64,000 bases of DNA from positions 32,870-96,869 of the forward strand of contig VXMD01000004.1 of assembly GCA_009841255.1 (NCBI GenBank). Reading direction: 5' to 3'. The notes under the pieces are model-generated. The model did no database searches. It was not told the origin of the DNA and was given only the letters and a program-made list of their open reading frames with translations. Source of the DNA: Candidatus Poribacteria bacterium. GTDB lineage: Bacteria > Poribacteria > WGA-4E > WGA-3G. The position numbers were made by a program, and so were the translations under genes. Every line of letters starts with the position of its first letter. Within the stretch, counting starts at the first letter, position 1. This document shows positions 17,554 through 26,799 of the stretch, one piece after another.

Positions 17554-19160
17554 GAATCATTTTCATTAGTCTGATTGTTCTTATTGGGGTTATCATTGTG
17601 CTATCCATTATCTATCACCGAACCGCGATGTGGGAGCCGGAACAGCATCTTATCACGCTACTCCCCAAATCTCCAATTTGCTATTTGACGCTCAAGGACT
17701 TGAAAGGCGTGGTAGAAACTTTCAACCGCAGTGCTTTCGGAAAACAGACGGCTAACATGCCGGTTCTCACCGAGATTCAAAAGCAGCGATGGTGGAAACA
17801 ACTCGTCTATCAGAAGCAGCTTTGGGAATACGAAATGGGCGGAAAACTCGACCTGAAGACGGTCACCGGCTATTTTGGGGAGGAAGCTATCCTCGCCCTG
17901 TATCGACGTGAAGGAGAACTCTCGTTTCTACTCATCAGTGCGGTCGGAGCACCGGAGAAACTGAGCATTGAAGCACTTACAGCAACGGATGCAATCAACC
18001 CACAATACGAACGGATCCAAACCGATTACAACGGATTCACGATTAACACCATCATAGGGTATCCACGCAATTTTAGTTATACCTTCATCGGAAGAATTGG
18101 CATCTTAACCCTCGATCCCTTGTTATTAGCTGAGACGCTTGATCTCTATAGCGGACTTTCTGGCACAAAAACTGACCCGAAAGAGCAAGGATTCCTCGCT
18201 GAGCATCCCATGGCGATGGATATACAGACCGATTATCATCAGGACAAAAGCACCGGATATGTAGATATGCAGCAGTTTACCCCTTTGTTCGATAGTATGC
18301 GTTCCGATGTCCTTGTTAAACAAATTTTAGGGGTATTTGGCGATTCAGGAGCTTGGGCGTTTAGCAACCGATATGAAGACGGGGTGATTGTATCACGACA
18401 TCGATTCCGAAGGGGTATTGACACCAGCCGTTCCGAGCTTCCAACTGTAGATGCCTCCAAATCCTTCCTCACTTTCCCAGAACGCACTGCCTTTGTCGCT
18501 ACGTTCCCCATTCTGAAACAGATGCAAGGACTCTTCGGGGATATGGATCTCTCCCAAGTTTTGGGCACAGACTTAACTGTTCTGTTAGTTGCTCCCGATC
18601 CGGGTGAAGTATCGGTCCTTCCTTCGTTGGTTTTGCTGGCGCATGCGAAGGCTCCCGATGTCCTAAACGCGGTTTTAGGAATCGTGGAAGAAGGAAAGCC
18701 TACAATTGCCGGCAAGCCTCTCGAATTCTTGGAACCGCAGGATTACAAAGGGATCACACTGCAACCGCTGCAGCTCCGTCTCAATTTTCTGTTAGCGATT
18801 ACAGGCGGATATGCGATCGTTAACGACTATTTCGTTTTGGGGACAACACTGGCGGGTTTGAGGTCTGTGATTGATACGACCACAGGTAATGCCCCTGTCT
18901 TGCAAGATATAGCATTCTCCCCAGGTAAGGGAGGTGTTCAAGCGTTCGTTCAACCAGAGCTGTTTGTGCCGGAATTGAAACGTTTCCTTCCGATCCTAAC
19001 AGTGCTCCTTTCGCTTTCTGGACAGAAATTGGACCCGAAATTGACGCAAAGTATCACAGAAAACCTTTTTCCGCTGGAGTCCCTCGGTCCGATTTCTGCT
19101 GAAGTGGATGTGGGTGAACACGGTATGGATGCGGAGATTCGGATCGTTTTAGAGGAATGA
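17508..19160 (+). CDS. Membrane-anchored DUF3352-like protein
   Basis: A protein of 550 residues: an N-terminal anchor (IIFISLIVLIGVIIVLSIIY) and a large extracytoplasmic part. It resembles DUF3352 proteins, with LLPKSPICYLTLKDL after the anchor and a TGYFGEEAILAL motif near residue 120. The function is unknown. The first 17 residues (MKVLISLTDPQGNIKRI) are the translation of a dispersed repeat, fused in frame to the anchor. ATG 17508 follows AAAGG closely. An initiation codon inside the repeat's end (near 17553) cannot be excluded. Confidence 0.7.
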   Translation: MKVLISLTDPQGNIKRIIFISLIVLIGVIIVLSIIYHRTAMWEPEQHLITLLPKSPICYLTLKDLKGVVETFNRSAFGKQTANMPVLTEIQKQRWWKQLVYQKQLWEYEMGGKLDLKTVTGYFGEEAILALYRREGELSFLLISAVGAPEKLSIEALTATDAINPQYERIQTDYNGFTINTIIGYPRNFSYTFIGRIGILTLDPLLLAETLDLYSGLSGTKTDPKEQGFLAEHPMAMDIQTDYHQDKSTGYVDMQQFTPLFDSMRSDVLVKQILGVFGDSGAWAFSNRYEDGVIVSRHRFRRGIDTSRSELPTVDASKSFLTFPERTAFVATFPILKQMQGLFGDMDLSQVLGTDLTVLLVAPDPGEVSVLPSLVLLAHAKAPDVLNAVLGIVEEGKPTIAGKPLEFLEPQDYKGITLQPLQLRLNFLLAITGGYAIVNDYFVLGTTLAGLRSVIDTTTGNAPVLQDIAFSPGKGGVQAFVQPELFVPELKRFLPILTVLLSLSGQKLDPKLTQSITENLFPLESLGPISAEVDVGEHGMDAEIRIVLEE

Positions 19161-19166
19161 TTCGTT

Positions 19167-19190
19167 GTAGCATAAACTGTTAGTTTGTGC
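19167..19190 (+). repeat. GTAG-headed hairpin repeat, class C
   Basis: GTAG, then CATAAACT, GTT and AGTTTGTG, giving a stem of about 8 bp. It sits between the stop of the DUF3352-like gene and a truncated PIN-domain remnant. Confidence 0.7.
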
Positions 19191-19199
19191 TATAAAAGT

Positions 19200-19337
19200 A
19201 TGGTCGGAAGCACGGGCGATACGTTGGTCCTCGTCGCCTCGGATCAACGCCTTTTCAGAGCCGCTCATGCTGAGGGATTGCAAATTTTTAATCCAGAGAT
19301 AGATTCACAACAAACACTTGTATATTGGATAAGTTAA
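19200..19337 (+). pseudogene. C-terminal remnant of a PIN-domain (VapC-like) protein
   Basis: A 45-codon open frame reads DTLVLVASDQRLFRAAHAEGLQIFNPE, in two parts DTLVLVASDQRLFRAAHAEG and LQIFNPE, which is the characteristic C-terminal end of PIN-domain ribonucleases (second half of the acidic site, then the final strand). The N-terminal two thirds and any antitoxin gene are missing; a class C repeat lies just upstream. I read it as a decayed toxin gene and do not expect function. Confidence 0.55.
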
Positions 19338-19340
19338 TAT

Positions 19341-20393
19341 ATGGAAACAAAGATTGGTATCGGCATCATTAGTTTCGCACATGGACACGCCAACGCATAC
19401 TGCAACCAAATGCAGGCGTTTGACGACGTCGAACTCGTTGCGTGTTGGGACGATAACGTTGAACGCGGAAAAGCCGCCGCAACGCAATACGGCATGCGTT
19501 ACTCACCACACCTTGAAAACGTTGTCAATCACCCGGAGATTCACGCCGTTATCGTGACGTCTGAAACGAATCGACACGCAGAAATGGTAGTGGCAGCCGC
19601 ATCGGAAGGGAAAGATATCCTCTGCCAAAAACCGATGGCACTCACGTTGGAGGATTGCGACCGCATCGCCGAGATCGTCGAGAAAACAGGTGTGAAATTT
19701 ATGATGGGTCATCAAATGCGGCGCGATCCAGCAAACATCGCCATGAAAGAACTCATTGACAGCGGTGTTCTGGGTAAAATTGGTGTACTACGTCGTCGAC
19801 ACTGCATCAACGCACTGTTTAGTGAAGCCTTCGTGACGGGACCCAGTCGCTGGCACATCGATCCGGAGAAGAACATGGGGATGTTCATGGATGATGCCTC
19901 TCACGCAACCGACTTTATCCACTGGATGCTCGGTAAACCGACAAGCGTTATCGCCGAAATTGATAACATCTTGACGGATGTCGCACCGGATGACACAGGA
20001 TTGGCTGTCTACCGGTTCGCGGGTGGAGAGATGGCAATTCTGCTGAATACATCTGTGACCCTCGCCGGGGAGAATACGACCGAAATCTACGGCGATGCAG
20101 GTGTCGTCATTCAGAACTATGGCGATGCACCTTCGTGCAATATCCCGCGTCCCGCAGATGCCGTCGCACTTAAGGTGTACACGCGCGATGAACCCTTGTG
20201 GCGAGATTTGGGGATCCCAATTCCGGAGGGGCATGGAGAACGGATTGGCGGCGTGCCGCGTCCCTTTATCGACTGCCTGAAGAATGATACAGAATCGGAT
20301 GTCACGGTGGAAGATGGACGCGTTTCAGTGGAGATGATTTTAGGGGCATACCGCTCGGCACAGGAAGGACGACGCATTACATTCCCGTTGTAA
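19341..20393 (+). CDS. Gfo/Idh/MocA family oxidoreductase
   Basis: A protein of 350 residues. The N-terminal Rossmann fold begins GIGIISFAHGHANAY. CQKPMALTLEDCDRIAEI holds the conserved KP pair of the nucleotide site, and the C-terminal alpha/beta domain shows HWMLGKPTSVIAEI. Such enzymes oxidise or reduce sugars and inositols with NAD(P); the substrate cannot be read from sequence. It stands alone between a decayed PIN gene and a convergent SDR. Start ATG 19341 is taken because the fold begins immediately; no strong ribosome-binding site is seen. Confidence 0.9.
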   Translation: METKIGIGIISFAHGHANAYCNQMQAFDDVELVACWDDNVERGKAAATQYGMRYSPHLENVVNHPEIHAVIVTSETNRHAEMVVAAASEGKDILCQKPMALTLEDCDRIAEIVEKTGVKFMMGHQMRRDPANIAMKELIDSGVLGKIGVLRRRHCINALFSEAFVTGPSRWHIDPEKNMGMFMDDASHATDFIHWMLGKPTSVIAEIDNILTDVAPDDTGLAVYRFAGGEMAILLNTSVTLAGENTTEIYGDAGVVIQNYGDAPSCNIPRPADAVALKVYTRDEPLWRDLGIPIPEGHGERIGGVPRPFIDCLKNDTESDVTVEDGRVSVEMILGAYRSAQEGRRITFPL

Positions 20394-20415
20394 AACTTAC
20401 GCAGGTGGCTCTTTT

Positions 20416-20438
20416 GTAGCACAAACTGTTAGTTTGTG
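20416..20438 (+). repeat. GTAG-headed hairpin repeat, class C
   Basis: GTAG, CACAAACT, GTT, AGTTTGTG: a perfect 8-bp stem. About 50 nt around it (from TGGCTCTTTT to TGTCAGG) match the copy at 27506. It lies between two convergent genes, directly after the SDR stop. Confidence 0.85.
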
Positions 20439-21173
20439 TCAGGGACTATTCCGACGCATGATACTCAGGATCTGACCCGTCATGCCGCTCGCAGGCGGTT
20501 GGGCGGCGAGGAAGAGTGCCGATGCTACAACCTGCTCCGGCTCTTTCCACGGATCGCTTTGTGCTCTGAAGGTTCCCGCATTTTCCCAAGCCGGTTTTGA
20601 GAGTTCGGTTCTCACGGGACCGGGGATAAGCACGTTCGCAATGATGCCGTCCTCCCAGACTTCTTCGGCGATCGCTTGGGTCAACCCGTGCAACGCCGCC
20701 TTCGAGGCACAATAGACACTGAGGTTCGCATGTCCGACCTGTCCCATACCGGAGCCGACATTGATGATGTGTCCGCTGCCCTGCCGTTTCATGATCGGCA
20801 ACGCTGCGCGACAACAACGCACAACACCCATCACATTAATCTGCCACCCCTGCTCCCATTCCTCATCTGTGCTATCCAAAAAGAGACCTCGCGGATTGAC
20901 ACCGGCATTGTTGACAAGGATGTCTATCCGTCCGAACCGATCCACGGTTTTCTGAATAAGGTTTTCCACTTCTGTCTGGATGCGTAAATCGGTTGGCACG
21001 GTAAGCACGTCCCCACCCTGCTCGGTTATTTCTCTGGCGACTGCGTCGAGTTGTTCAGGACTTCGCGCGGCGATGACAATCCGTGCGCCTTCAGCAGCGT
21101 AAGCGATAGCGATGGCTCTGCCGATACCGCGCCCACCACCCGTGATAATAACGACTTTATCTTTCAGTTGCAT
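20439..21173 (-). CDS. Short-chain dehydrogenase/reductase
   Basis: A classical SDR of 244 residues: TGGGRGIG (cofactor loop, residues 12-19), NNAG near residue 87, catalytic serine in NVGSGMGQ and YCASK with the catalytic Tyr and Lys. An NAD(P)-dependent carbonyl or alcohol conversion is expected; the substrate is unknown. GAAGGA lies 8 nt before ATG 21173. The start lies 3 nt after the stop of the J-domain gene, so translation is probably coupled. Confidence 0.92.
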   Translation of the reverse strand: MQLKDKVVIITGGGRGIGRAIAIAYAAEGARIVIAARSPEQLDAVAREITEQGGDVLTVPTDLRIQTEVENLIQKTVDRFGRIDILVNNAGVNPRGLFLDSTDEEWEQGWQINVMGVVRCCRAALPIMKRQGSGHIINVGSGMGQVGHANLSVYCASKAALHGLTQAIAEEVWEDGIIANVLIPGPVRTELSKPAWENAGTFRAQSDPWKEPEQVVASALFLAAQPPASGMTGQILSIMRRNSP

Positions 21174-21176
21174 GAT

Positions 21177-21998
21177 TCATTCCTTCGAACGGTGCCACAT
21201 ATTGATGAGGCGTGCGAGTTGTCCGCGGCTTGCCTTGATTTTACGCTCTAAATCCTTGGCGAGGGTCGTCAGCAGATCTGTCCCCGTTTTTTTTGCGTTT
21301 TCTACCTGTTGTTTCAGTTGATACGTGCGTCCTGCCCGGAGTCGGTTCATCTCAAATCGCAATTGGCTCGCCGCTCGGTTCAACCTTCGCAGTTCTGTCT
21401 GGAGTGCCCTTCGTTTCTCAAGGGCTGTTTTTTCAGGGACATGGCGTTCTGTTGAACCAAGGCTTAACCGCTCTAAGGTCTCGAGATCTTGTTCGTTGTA
21501 GGCGCGGTTGATGAGCGGCATGAGTTGTTCTCGTCGTTCCTCCTCTTTAGCATTCATAGTCTTGTCCGGATGATACCGTTTGGCGAGTTTGCGGTAGAGA
21601 TCTTGTAGGTGTTTCGCCTTGGTATCTGGGAGTTTATACACTGGAGGTGTTGGTTCCGATTCATTTACCGCTTCGTAGGCGTCAACACGCGCGCGGCTCG
21701 CCCGGAAACAGGATTCCACCCGCGCTTCTATCTCTTCTTCACTCACGTTTTCTCGACGCAGTTGCAAACGAAGACGGTACTCTTTCATTTCGAGTTCAAC
21801 TTTGTCAAGTTCAAGATAGTGTCGGCTGATATGCGCGTTGTAACGTCGCTCAAACACATTAACTTCTGATTTGAGCGTCTCAATTGCTATTGTGAGTTCT
21901 TCTACCTGTCGCTGTTTTCCTTCAATAGCCTCCAAGAGTCGAGCGGTTTCTTTTTCATCGGCGGTATTGATGTGAATTAAGGCAGCAGGTTTCATCAT
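21177..21998 (-). CDS. J-domain protein with flanking coiled coils
   Basis: A protein of 273 residues. Residues about 10-100 are heptad-rich coiled coil. A J domain follows near residues 130-180 with the diagnostic HPD in LAKRYHPDKTMNAKEEER, and the remainder is again basic coiled coil. It should stimulate an Hsp70 ATPase; the central J domain and lack of a zinc finger or substrate-binding domain make it unlike DnaJ itself. The second of two adjacent ATG codons may be used; GGA lies close upstream. It is coupled to the SDR gene. Confidence 0.85.
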   Translation of the reverse strand: MMKPAALIHINTADEKETARLLEAIEGKQRQVEELTIAIETLKSEVNVFERRYNAHISRHYLELDKVELEMKEYRLRLQLRRENVSEEEIEARVESCFRASRARVDAYEAVNESEPTPPVYKLPDTKAKHLQDLYRKLAKRYHPDKTMNAKEEERREQLMPLINRAYNEQDLETLERLSLGSTERHVPEKTALEKRRALQTELRRLNRAASQLRFEMNRLRAGRTYQLKQQVENAKKTGTDLLTTLAKDLERKIKASRGQLARLINMWHRSKE

Positions 21999-22120
21999 GA
22001 ATTTCCTAAAACGTGATAAAATCGGCTCTGTAAGCGCGGTGTGATTTGCGGGTGTTCGGGCTTACGAAAATTGATGACCCGTGCGCGGCGGAAAACCGCG
22101 CCTGCGCGTCTGTCTGGAAG

Positions 22121-22480
22121 CTACTTTTTCCGGTAGGTAATACGTCCTCTCGTGAGGTCATAAGGAGAGAGTTCTACTGTCACCTTATCGCCGGGCAAAA
22201 TCTTGATGAAAAATTTTCGCATTCTGCCGGAAATGTGTGCCAGAATCTGGTGCTTATTTTCCAATTCTACACGGAACATCGCGTTTGGTAAAGGTTCCAC
22301 GACGGTACCTTCAACCTCTATTTTATTGTTCTTAACGGGGGTTTGCTCTTGGTCTTCAGTCTGAGCTTCCATATCCACGTTGGCATCAGCATCTCGTCGT
22401 TTTTTCGGTTTTGGCTTCCGTTTGCGGTTAGCCTGCCGCCCTTGCGGTCTTCTTGTATTTCCTGAAGGTCTGCGATTCAC
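22121..22480 (-). CDS. infA: Translation initiation factor IF-1 with basic N-terminal extension
   Basis: The C-terminal 70 residues are IF-1, an S1-type OB fold that binds the ribosomal A site: [36 protein letters not shown] and [11 protein letters not shown]. It is preceded by about 49 extra residues, of which the first 30 are strongly basic ([11 protein letters not shown]) and the rest acidic. The start is GTG 22480, fixed by AAAAAGGAG nine nt upstream; a longer frame to 22663 lies inside the cinA-like gene and is rejected. IF-1 is normally about 72 residues, so this is unusual. Confidence 0.92.
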   Translation of the reverse strand: MNRRPSGNTRRPQGRQANRKRKPKPKKRRDADANVDMEAQTEDQEQTPVKNNKIEVEGTVVEPLPNAMFRVELENKHQILAHISGRMRKFFIKILPGDKVTVELSPYDLTRGRITYRKK

Positions 22481-22520
22481 AGTATAAATCTCCTTTTTAC
22501 GGACTGCTAGCGTCCGAGTG

Positions 22521-23315
22521 TTATTCGTCGTCTTCGAGACGAAAACGTTTCCCTGTTTCGACAACAAGTTCTCGGAAATAATACGTAGCGCATTCCAATT
22601 GCGTTTCGGCGTCCGCTTTGTCCGTACTCGTTGAAACAAGGTCGACCGGCATCGTGTCTCCATCCGCTTCGCGGAGGGAAACGTATGCCTTTAGATAAAC
22701 ATCTGGGTAGCGTTCCATCACTTTCTGCATCAGTGGTGAAACTTCGGCTTCAAACATATTGACGTAAACCCGCGTCGTTGTAATTTCTGCGCGGTAACGT
22801 TCTGCGATTAAGGGTTGAATATGTGTTTCAAAAACTGCCTTCATTTCGCGCGGTGGACCCGGCATCATCATGAGTGTAGACGACTTGTGTGCTACACTGA
22901 CGCAAGGTGCCCATCCTGCGGGGTTCTGCAAAACGATGGCGGTTTCGGGCACAGTCGCCATTTTTGTCAGCGCTTCGCTAATAACATCGTTTTCTGACAT
23001 CTCGCGGCGTTTCCGATATTCGGCGATGGTTTCTTCGTCTACCACAGGCTTTGTACCGATGAGTGCGGCGACCACGTCAACGGTCATATCGTCCGGTGTC
23101 GGACCGAGTCCGCCCGTTGTCAGAATAAGCGATGTTTCCCGCTCTATTGCCGAATCCAATGCCTCGGACATCTCCTCGCGGTTATCCCGTAACATTGTGA
23201 CGCGCCGGAGTTCACCACCAATCTGAAGGATTTGCTGCGCAATCCAATGGGCATTGGTGTCCTGAATCTGTCCAAGAATTAACTCTGTGCCGATCGAAAA
23301 CAGTTCAATTGCCAC
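22521..23315 (-). CDS. CinA-like molybdopterin-binding domain protein
   Basis: A protein of 264 residues matching the N-terminal MoCF-type domain of Cin[39 protein letters not shown] and [15 protein letters not shown]. The C-terminal nicotinamide-nucleotide amidase domain of full CinA (about 410 residues) is absent. ADP-ribose or NMN-related housecleaning is possible but not shown. The start is GTG 23315 with AAGGAG 6 nt upstream. It lies 14 nt after the hydrolase gene and 40 nt before infA. Confidence 0.88.
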   Translation of the reverse strand: MAIELFSIGTELILGQIQDTNAHWIAQQILQIGGELRRVTMLRDNREEMSEALDSAIERETSLILTTGGLGPTPDDMTVDVVAALIGTKPVVDEETIAEYRKRREMSENDVISEALTKMATVPETAIVLQNPAGWAPCVSVAHKSSTLMMMPGPPREMKAVFETHIQPLIAERYRAEITTTRVYVNMFEAEVSPLMQKVMERYPDVYLKAYVSLREADGDTMPVDLVSTSTDKADAETQLECATYYFRELVVETGKRFRLEDDE

Positions 23316-23329
23316 GCGACTCTCCTTAT

Positions 23330-24367
23330 TTATAGGACCCGTTTGAGAAACTCGAACGCACCGATGCCGTGGAAACTATGCCCTGCCTCGAATACCTCAA
23401 GCCCTAATTTGTCTTCCGCATTGAAGAATTTGTAAATGGATTTTGCCTCGTTAACCGCAAAGCGGGTAGCTTCAATCGGGAAGATCGTGTCTTCCGTGCC
23501 GGATTCAACGAACATCGCGCGCGGTGCAATCAACCCCGCGATGTCGTACATCTCGGCATATTGTAGCACATTCGGTATGTAATTGTCTATACAGTGGCTG
23601 AGGCTTAGGATACTATCCCGAAATGTGTTGAAATAACCGCTCACAACCGCTGCTTTGACGCGTTCATCAATTGCGGCAGTGAAGAAGGTGGTTGTGCCAC
23701 CCCCGGAAATTCCCATCACGCCGATGCGATTCATATCAACCTCTGGGCGCGTTGCTAAGTAGTCAAGAGCGCGCATGGCATCGTAAACCCGCCACCCTAC
23801 CATCGTATACCCTAAAAGGAGTGCCGCACCCGCACTCGGTTGGCACGAGGAACTCCCGCCACCCTTCTCATGCGCGATGGGATCCCGGCGGTGACCAAAC
23901 CCGAATTGTTCGATAGCAAGCACGGTATACCCGTTTGCCACACACTGGAGCGCAAAGTCGTTCTGATAACCACCATATTCTGCGCGCATGGTGCCATCTT
24001 CCTCGATGCCGACAATGTCATCTACACCGCGCCCGTGACCTGCTAAGCAGAGAATCACAGGCTTCGGGGTTGAACTGTCGAGAGGCTTGGGAGAAAGGAA
24101 GTACCCAAAAATATTGGCGTGTGGACGACTCTGAAACTGAACCGTCTCACGGAAATAGGTGGGAAATTCGCAAGAATCCAGAACTTGCGCTTGTAGGTTA
24201 CACGGTTCCTGCGGAAAACCACCCACTAATTCGATAAGTTTTGCGCGCAGTTCACGCTGCCAGGCTTCTGCCTCTGTAATGCTCGCCGCTTGAAAGGCGA
24301 GTTGACGCGGTGTCTCCGCATATAATTGATGCGAAAATGCTAATGTATCTCGTTCCTGTTCATACAT
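23330..24367 (-). CDS. Alpha/beta hydrolase, dienelactone hydrolase/acetyl-esterase-like
   Basis: A protein of 345 residues with an alpha/beta-hydrolase fold: VILCLAGHGRG (oxyanion strand), nucleophile elbow GISGGG near residue 220, an acid near SGTEDTIFP and a histidine in EAGHSFHG. The N-terminal 100-residue helical and beta preamble recalls Abhydrolase_7-type carbohydrate esterases, common in Planctomycetes and Poribacteria. Ester cleavage on a sugar or small molecule is inferred. ATG 24367 follows GGTGAG. It is 44 nt after the DUF1015 gene on the same strand. Confidence 0.82.
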   Translation of the reverse strand: MYEQERDTLAFSHQLYAETPRQLAFQAASITEAEAWQRELRAKLIELVGGFPQEPCNLQAQVLDSCEFPTYFRETVQFQSRPHANIFGYFLSPKPLDSSTPKPVILCLAGHGRGVDDIVGIEEDGTMRAEYGGYQNDFALQCVANGYTVLAIEQFGFGHRRDPIAHEKGGGSSSCQPSAGAALLLGYTMVGWRVYDAMRALDYLATRPEVDMNRIGVMGISGGGTTTFFTAAIDERVKAAVVSGYFNTFRDSILSLSHCIDNYIPNVLQYAEMYDIAGLIAPRAMFVESGTEDTIFPIEATRFAVNEAKSIYKFFNAEDKLGLEVFEAGHSFHGIGAFEFLKRVL

Positions 24368-24411
24368 AGTCTCACCTTAAAAAATATCTTCCGTTTGGGA
24401 TGTTTGCGACC

Positions 24412-25674
24412 TTATGCGTTCAACAAATTTAAGACCAATCCTGTTGCCATCTTCGGATAGAAATATGTGGATTTCTGGGGCATTGTTGATCCTGCCATAG
24501 CTACATCTAAGACCTGTTCAACGGGGGTCGGGTTCATCAGCAGTGCGACGCGGTCTGTTCCTTCTTTCACGTGTGCCACGGCATCATCTGTGTATGCGGT
24601 GTAACTGATATGTTCCGCCACTGTTTCAATCTGAAATAGATGCTTGATGAGGGTTTCTTGAACAAGCGTTACGTCCAATTGTTTGGCGGGCGTTGAATGC
24701 GGAATTAGTAGACGGTAGGTATCGTCTGCTGCGTACATCCCAACTGCAGACGATTTCCCTTTCATCGTGTCCAATTTTGCCATGAGGTTCGCTTGTGTGT
24801 CAATTTCATGCACCTCAAATACCTCTGGCAGTTTGGCGATGGCGTGTGCGATCCGATCTGCGTCGAGATTAGACAAGAGTCGATGAATCGCTAAAACCGC
24901 CAAACCCGGTGATTCCATTCTGACGAGGTTCACCATCATGTAGTCGTAACCGCTGGAGGTGCCCTCTGAGGTCTTCTGAACCATTTCATCTCGAAAGGCG
25001 AGAGCGGTTTCATAGCGGTGATGTCCATCGGCAATCAGGAGCGGTTTGGTTGAAAAAAGAGCCTGAATTTCACGATTGCGTGCTGTGTCGTCTAAACACC
25101 ACAGTTGGTGCGTACTTCCAAAGATCTCCGGACAGTCAATCTGGGGTCGATTTTCATCGGTGAAACTTTCCAGGATCCGTTCGATATCCCCAGCCGGATC
25201 GGCATAGAGCAGGAAAATGGGACTCAGATTTGCGTGGCATTCCCGCATAAGATTGAGCCTGTCCGCCTTCGGTCCAGCGTGCGTTTTCTCGTGCGGTAGG
25301 ATCACCCGATTTTCAAAAGGTTCCAGTTTCACGAGTGCTATTAAGGCGCGACGCGTATAATTTTTGCCGTCAGGGGCATTAAAGGATTGATCGTAGATAT
25401 AATAACGGGGTGTTGCGTCTCGGACGAGGGTGTTCTCTGAAATCCACTGATTCAGGTGTGCAGCAGCGCGGGTGTACTGGTTCTCATTGTCAGTGTCGTT
25501 CTTTTGCGGTTGGCTTAAAATTAAGCGGATGATATTGACGGGATGGCGTGCCTCTAAAGCGACCTGTTCTTCAGATTTGATGACATCATAGGGCGGTGCT
25601 ATGACCTTCTCAATGCCTTCTATCTGAGTCGTATTGTAGCGTAAGCCTCGAAACGGAATAACTGTTGTTTCCAT
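24412..25674 (-). CDS. DUF1015 family protein
   Basis: A protein of 420 residues with the DUF1015 signatures: VIPFRGLRYN at the N-terminus, VIAPPYDVI, NIIRLILS, LPHEKTHAGPKADRLNLM and ADGHHRYETAL. The family is widespread and often placed near serine or phosphonate metabolism, but its activity is not established. I start at ATG 25674, where the conserved sequence begins. The extra 20 residues in the longer frame translate a dispersed repeat (LDKPQGIIKN) that ends exactly at this ATG. Confidence 0.88.
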   Translation of the reverse strand: METTVIPFRGLRYNTTQIEGIEKVIAPPYDVIKSEEQVALEARHPVNIIRLILSQPQKNDTDNENQYTRAAAHLNQWISENTLVRDATPRYYIYDQSFNAPDGKNYTRRALIALVKLEPFENRVILPHEKTHAGPKADRLNLMRECHANLSPIFLLYADPAGDIERILESFTDENRPQIDCPEIFGSTHQLWCLDDTARNREIQALFSTKPLLIADGHHRYETALAFRDEMVQKTSEGTSSGYDYMMVNLVRMESPGLAVLAIHRLLSNLDADRIAHAIAKLPEVFEVHEIDTQANLMAKLDTMKGKSSAVGMYAADDTYRLLIPHSTPAKQLDVTLVQETLIKHLFQIETVAEHISYTAYTDDAVAHVKEGTDRVALLMNPTPVEQVLDVAMAGSTMPQKSTYFYPKMATGLVLNLLNA

Positions 25675-25705
25675 ATTTTTAATTATACCTTGCGGTTTGT
25701 CCAGA
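25672..25705 (-). repeat. PQG-type repeat abutting the DUF1015 start codon
   Basis: On the minus strand, CTGGACAAACCGCAAGG and then TATAATTAAAAATATG: the same core as the units before the sugar permease and hisA, ending in the gene's ATG. The AAGG lies about 13 nt before the start and could serve as a weak ribosome-binding site. Confidence 0.7.
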
Positions 25706-25869
25706 TTAATCTTCGGAACAGCATTATTCTCCATTTAATTTTGCCAGATCACTGATTGGAAAGTGATGGCAGCCTGCATTCTCACTGCGAAGCAGGCGCA
25801 GGCTGTGGATAAGCAAAGATCGCTATGAAACGTATTGCTTTGGTGAACGCCTTGCGAATTCTTAAAAGA

Positions 25870-26799
25870 TTAATCCCATAATCTTGTGCTGAAGTAGCGT
25901 TCGCCAAGGTCATTAAAGACTGTAACAATAATGCCTTCCTGAATTTCTTGGGCGACTTTATATGCACCGTAGAGATAACCACCGGAGGATTGCCCGACGA
26001 ACCACCCGCGTCGTGCGAGCCGGCTGCACATTTCGTGCGCATTTTCAATCGTCGCAGGAATCCGACAATCAATCACGGATTCGTCCAGGATTTCTGGAAC
26101 GATGTCGTCTGGATGCCCGAGCGGTTTGAGCCCCTCAATACCCGGAAACGCCTCTGGTGAAATCGAACAGACTTGGATGTCTGGATTATAACTTTTAAGC
26201 CGTCTGCCGACACCCGTGATAGTACCGCCGGTCCCTACACCCGCGACAAAGTGCGTGAGGTTCCCACCGGTTTGATTCCAGATTTCGACACCTGTTGTTT
26301 CATAGTGGGCACGCCAGTTGTTGTCGTTGTCGTATTGTGATTTAAAAAAATACCGCTCAGGATCCGCTTCATAACGCCGATCAACTTCCCGTAACGCCTC
26401 ATCGTAACCCAGAATGGCATCGGTATAGATGACGTCTGCACCGTGGGAGTGGATGCGTTTTTTTCGTTCCTCACTGGCGTTGTCTGGGATCACAAGTTCG
26501 ACTTTATAGCCGAGAGCCGCACCTATCATGGCATAAGCAATCCCTGCGTTGCCGGAGCTGGAATCGAGAATAACCTTCTCTCGTGTGAGTTCTCCCGATG
26601 CAATTGCCTCGGTGAGCATCCTTAACACCGGTCGGTCTTTGATCGAGCCTCCGGGATTGTAGGTTTCGATCTTCGCGTAGATGTCAACATTCGGCAACTC
26701 ATCAGAAAAGATATCTATTTTGGCGAGCGGTGTCTGTCCTATTATCTGAAGCAGTGGATATTCTGAAAGATTCACCTTTTCAGGCTTTCGCTTGCTCAT
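25870..26799 (-). CDS. cysK: Cysteine synthase family PLP enzyme
   Basis: A protein of 309 residues, fold type II PLP enzyme. NPGGSIKDRP holds the Schiff-base lysine, SSSGNAGIA the substrate loop and GTGGTITG the phosphate cradle. It probably makes cysteine from O-acetylserine and sulfide; a cystathionine beta-synthase-like or O-phosphoserine-using variant is possible. Its ATG overlaps the stop of the nuclease-like gene upstream (ATGA), so translation is coupled. About 195 nt with a CAGCCTGC/GCAGGCTG hairpin (25770-25805) separate it from DUF1015. Confidence 0.88.
   Translation of the reverse strand: MSKRKPEKVNLSEYPLLQIIGQTPLAKIDIFSDELPNVDIYAKIETYNPGGSIKDRPVLRMLTEAIASGELTREKVILDSSSGNAGIAYAMIGAALGYKVELVIPDNASEERKKRIHSHGADVIYTDAILGYDEALREVDRRYEADPERYFFKSQYDNDNNWRAHYETTGVEIWNQTGGNLTHFVAGVGTGGTITGVGRRLKSYNPDIQVCSISPEAFPGIEGLKPLGHPDDIVPEILDESVIDCRIPATIENAHEMCSRLARRGWFVGQSSGGYLYGAYKVAQEIQEGIIVTVFNDLGERYFSTRLWD

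Noticed and set aside
22481..22663. N-terminal extension of the infA frame to ATG 22663
   Set aside because: It lies almost wholly inside the cinA-like gene in another frame, and a strong AAAAAGGAG with GTG at 22480 fixes the start.
25675..25734. 20 extra N-terminal residues for DUF1015
   Set aside because: They translate a dispersed repeat, and family similarity begins exactly at the internal ATG.
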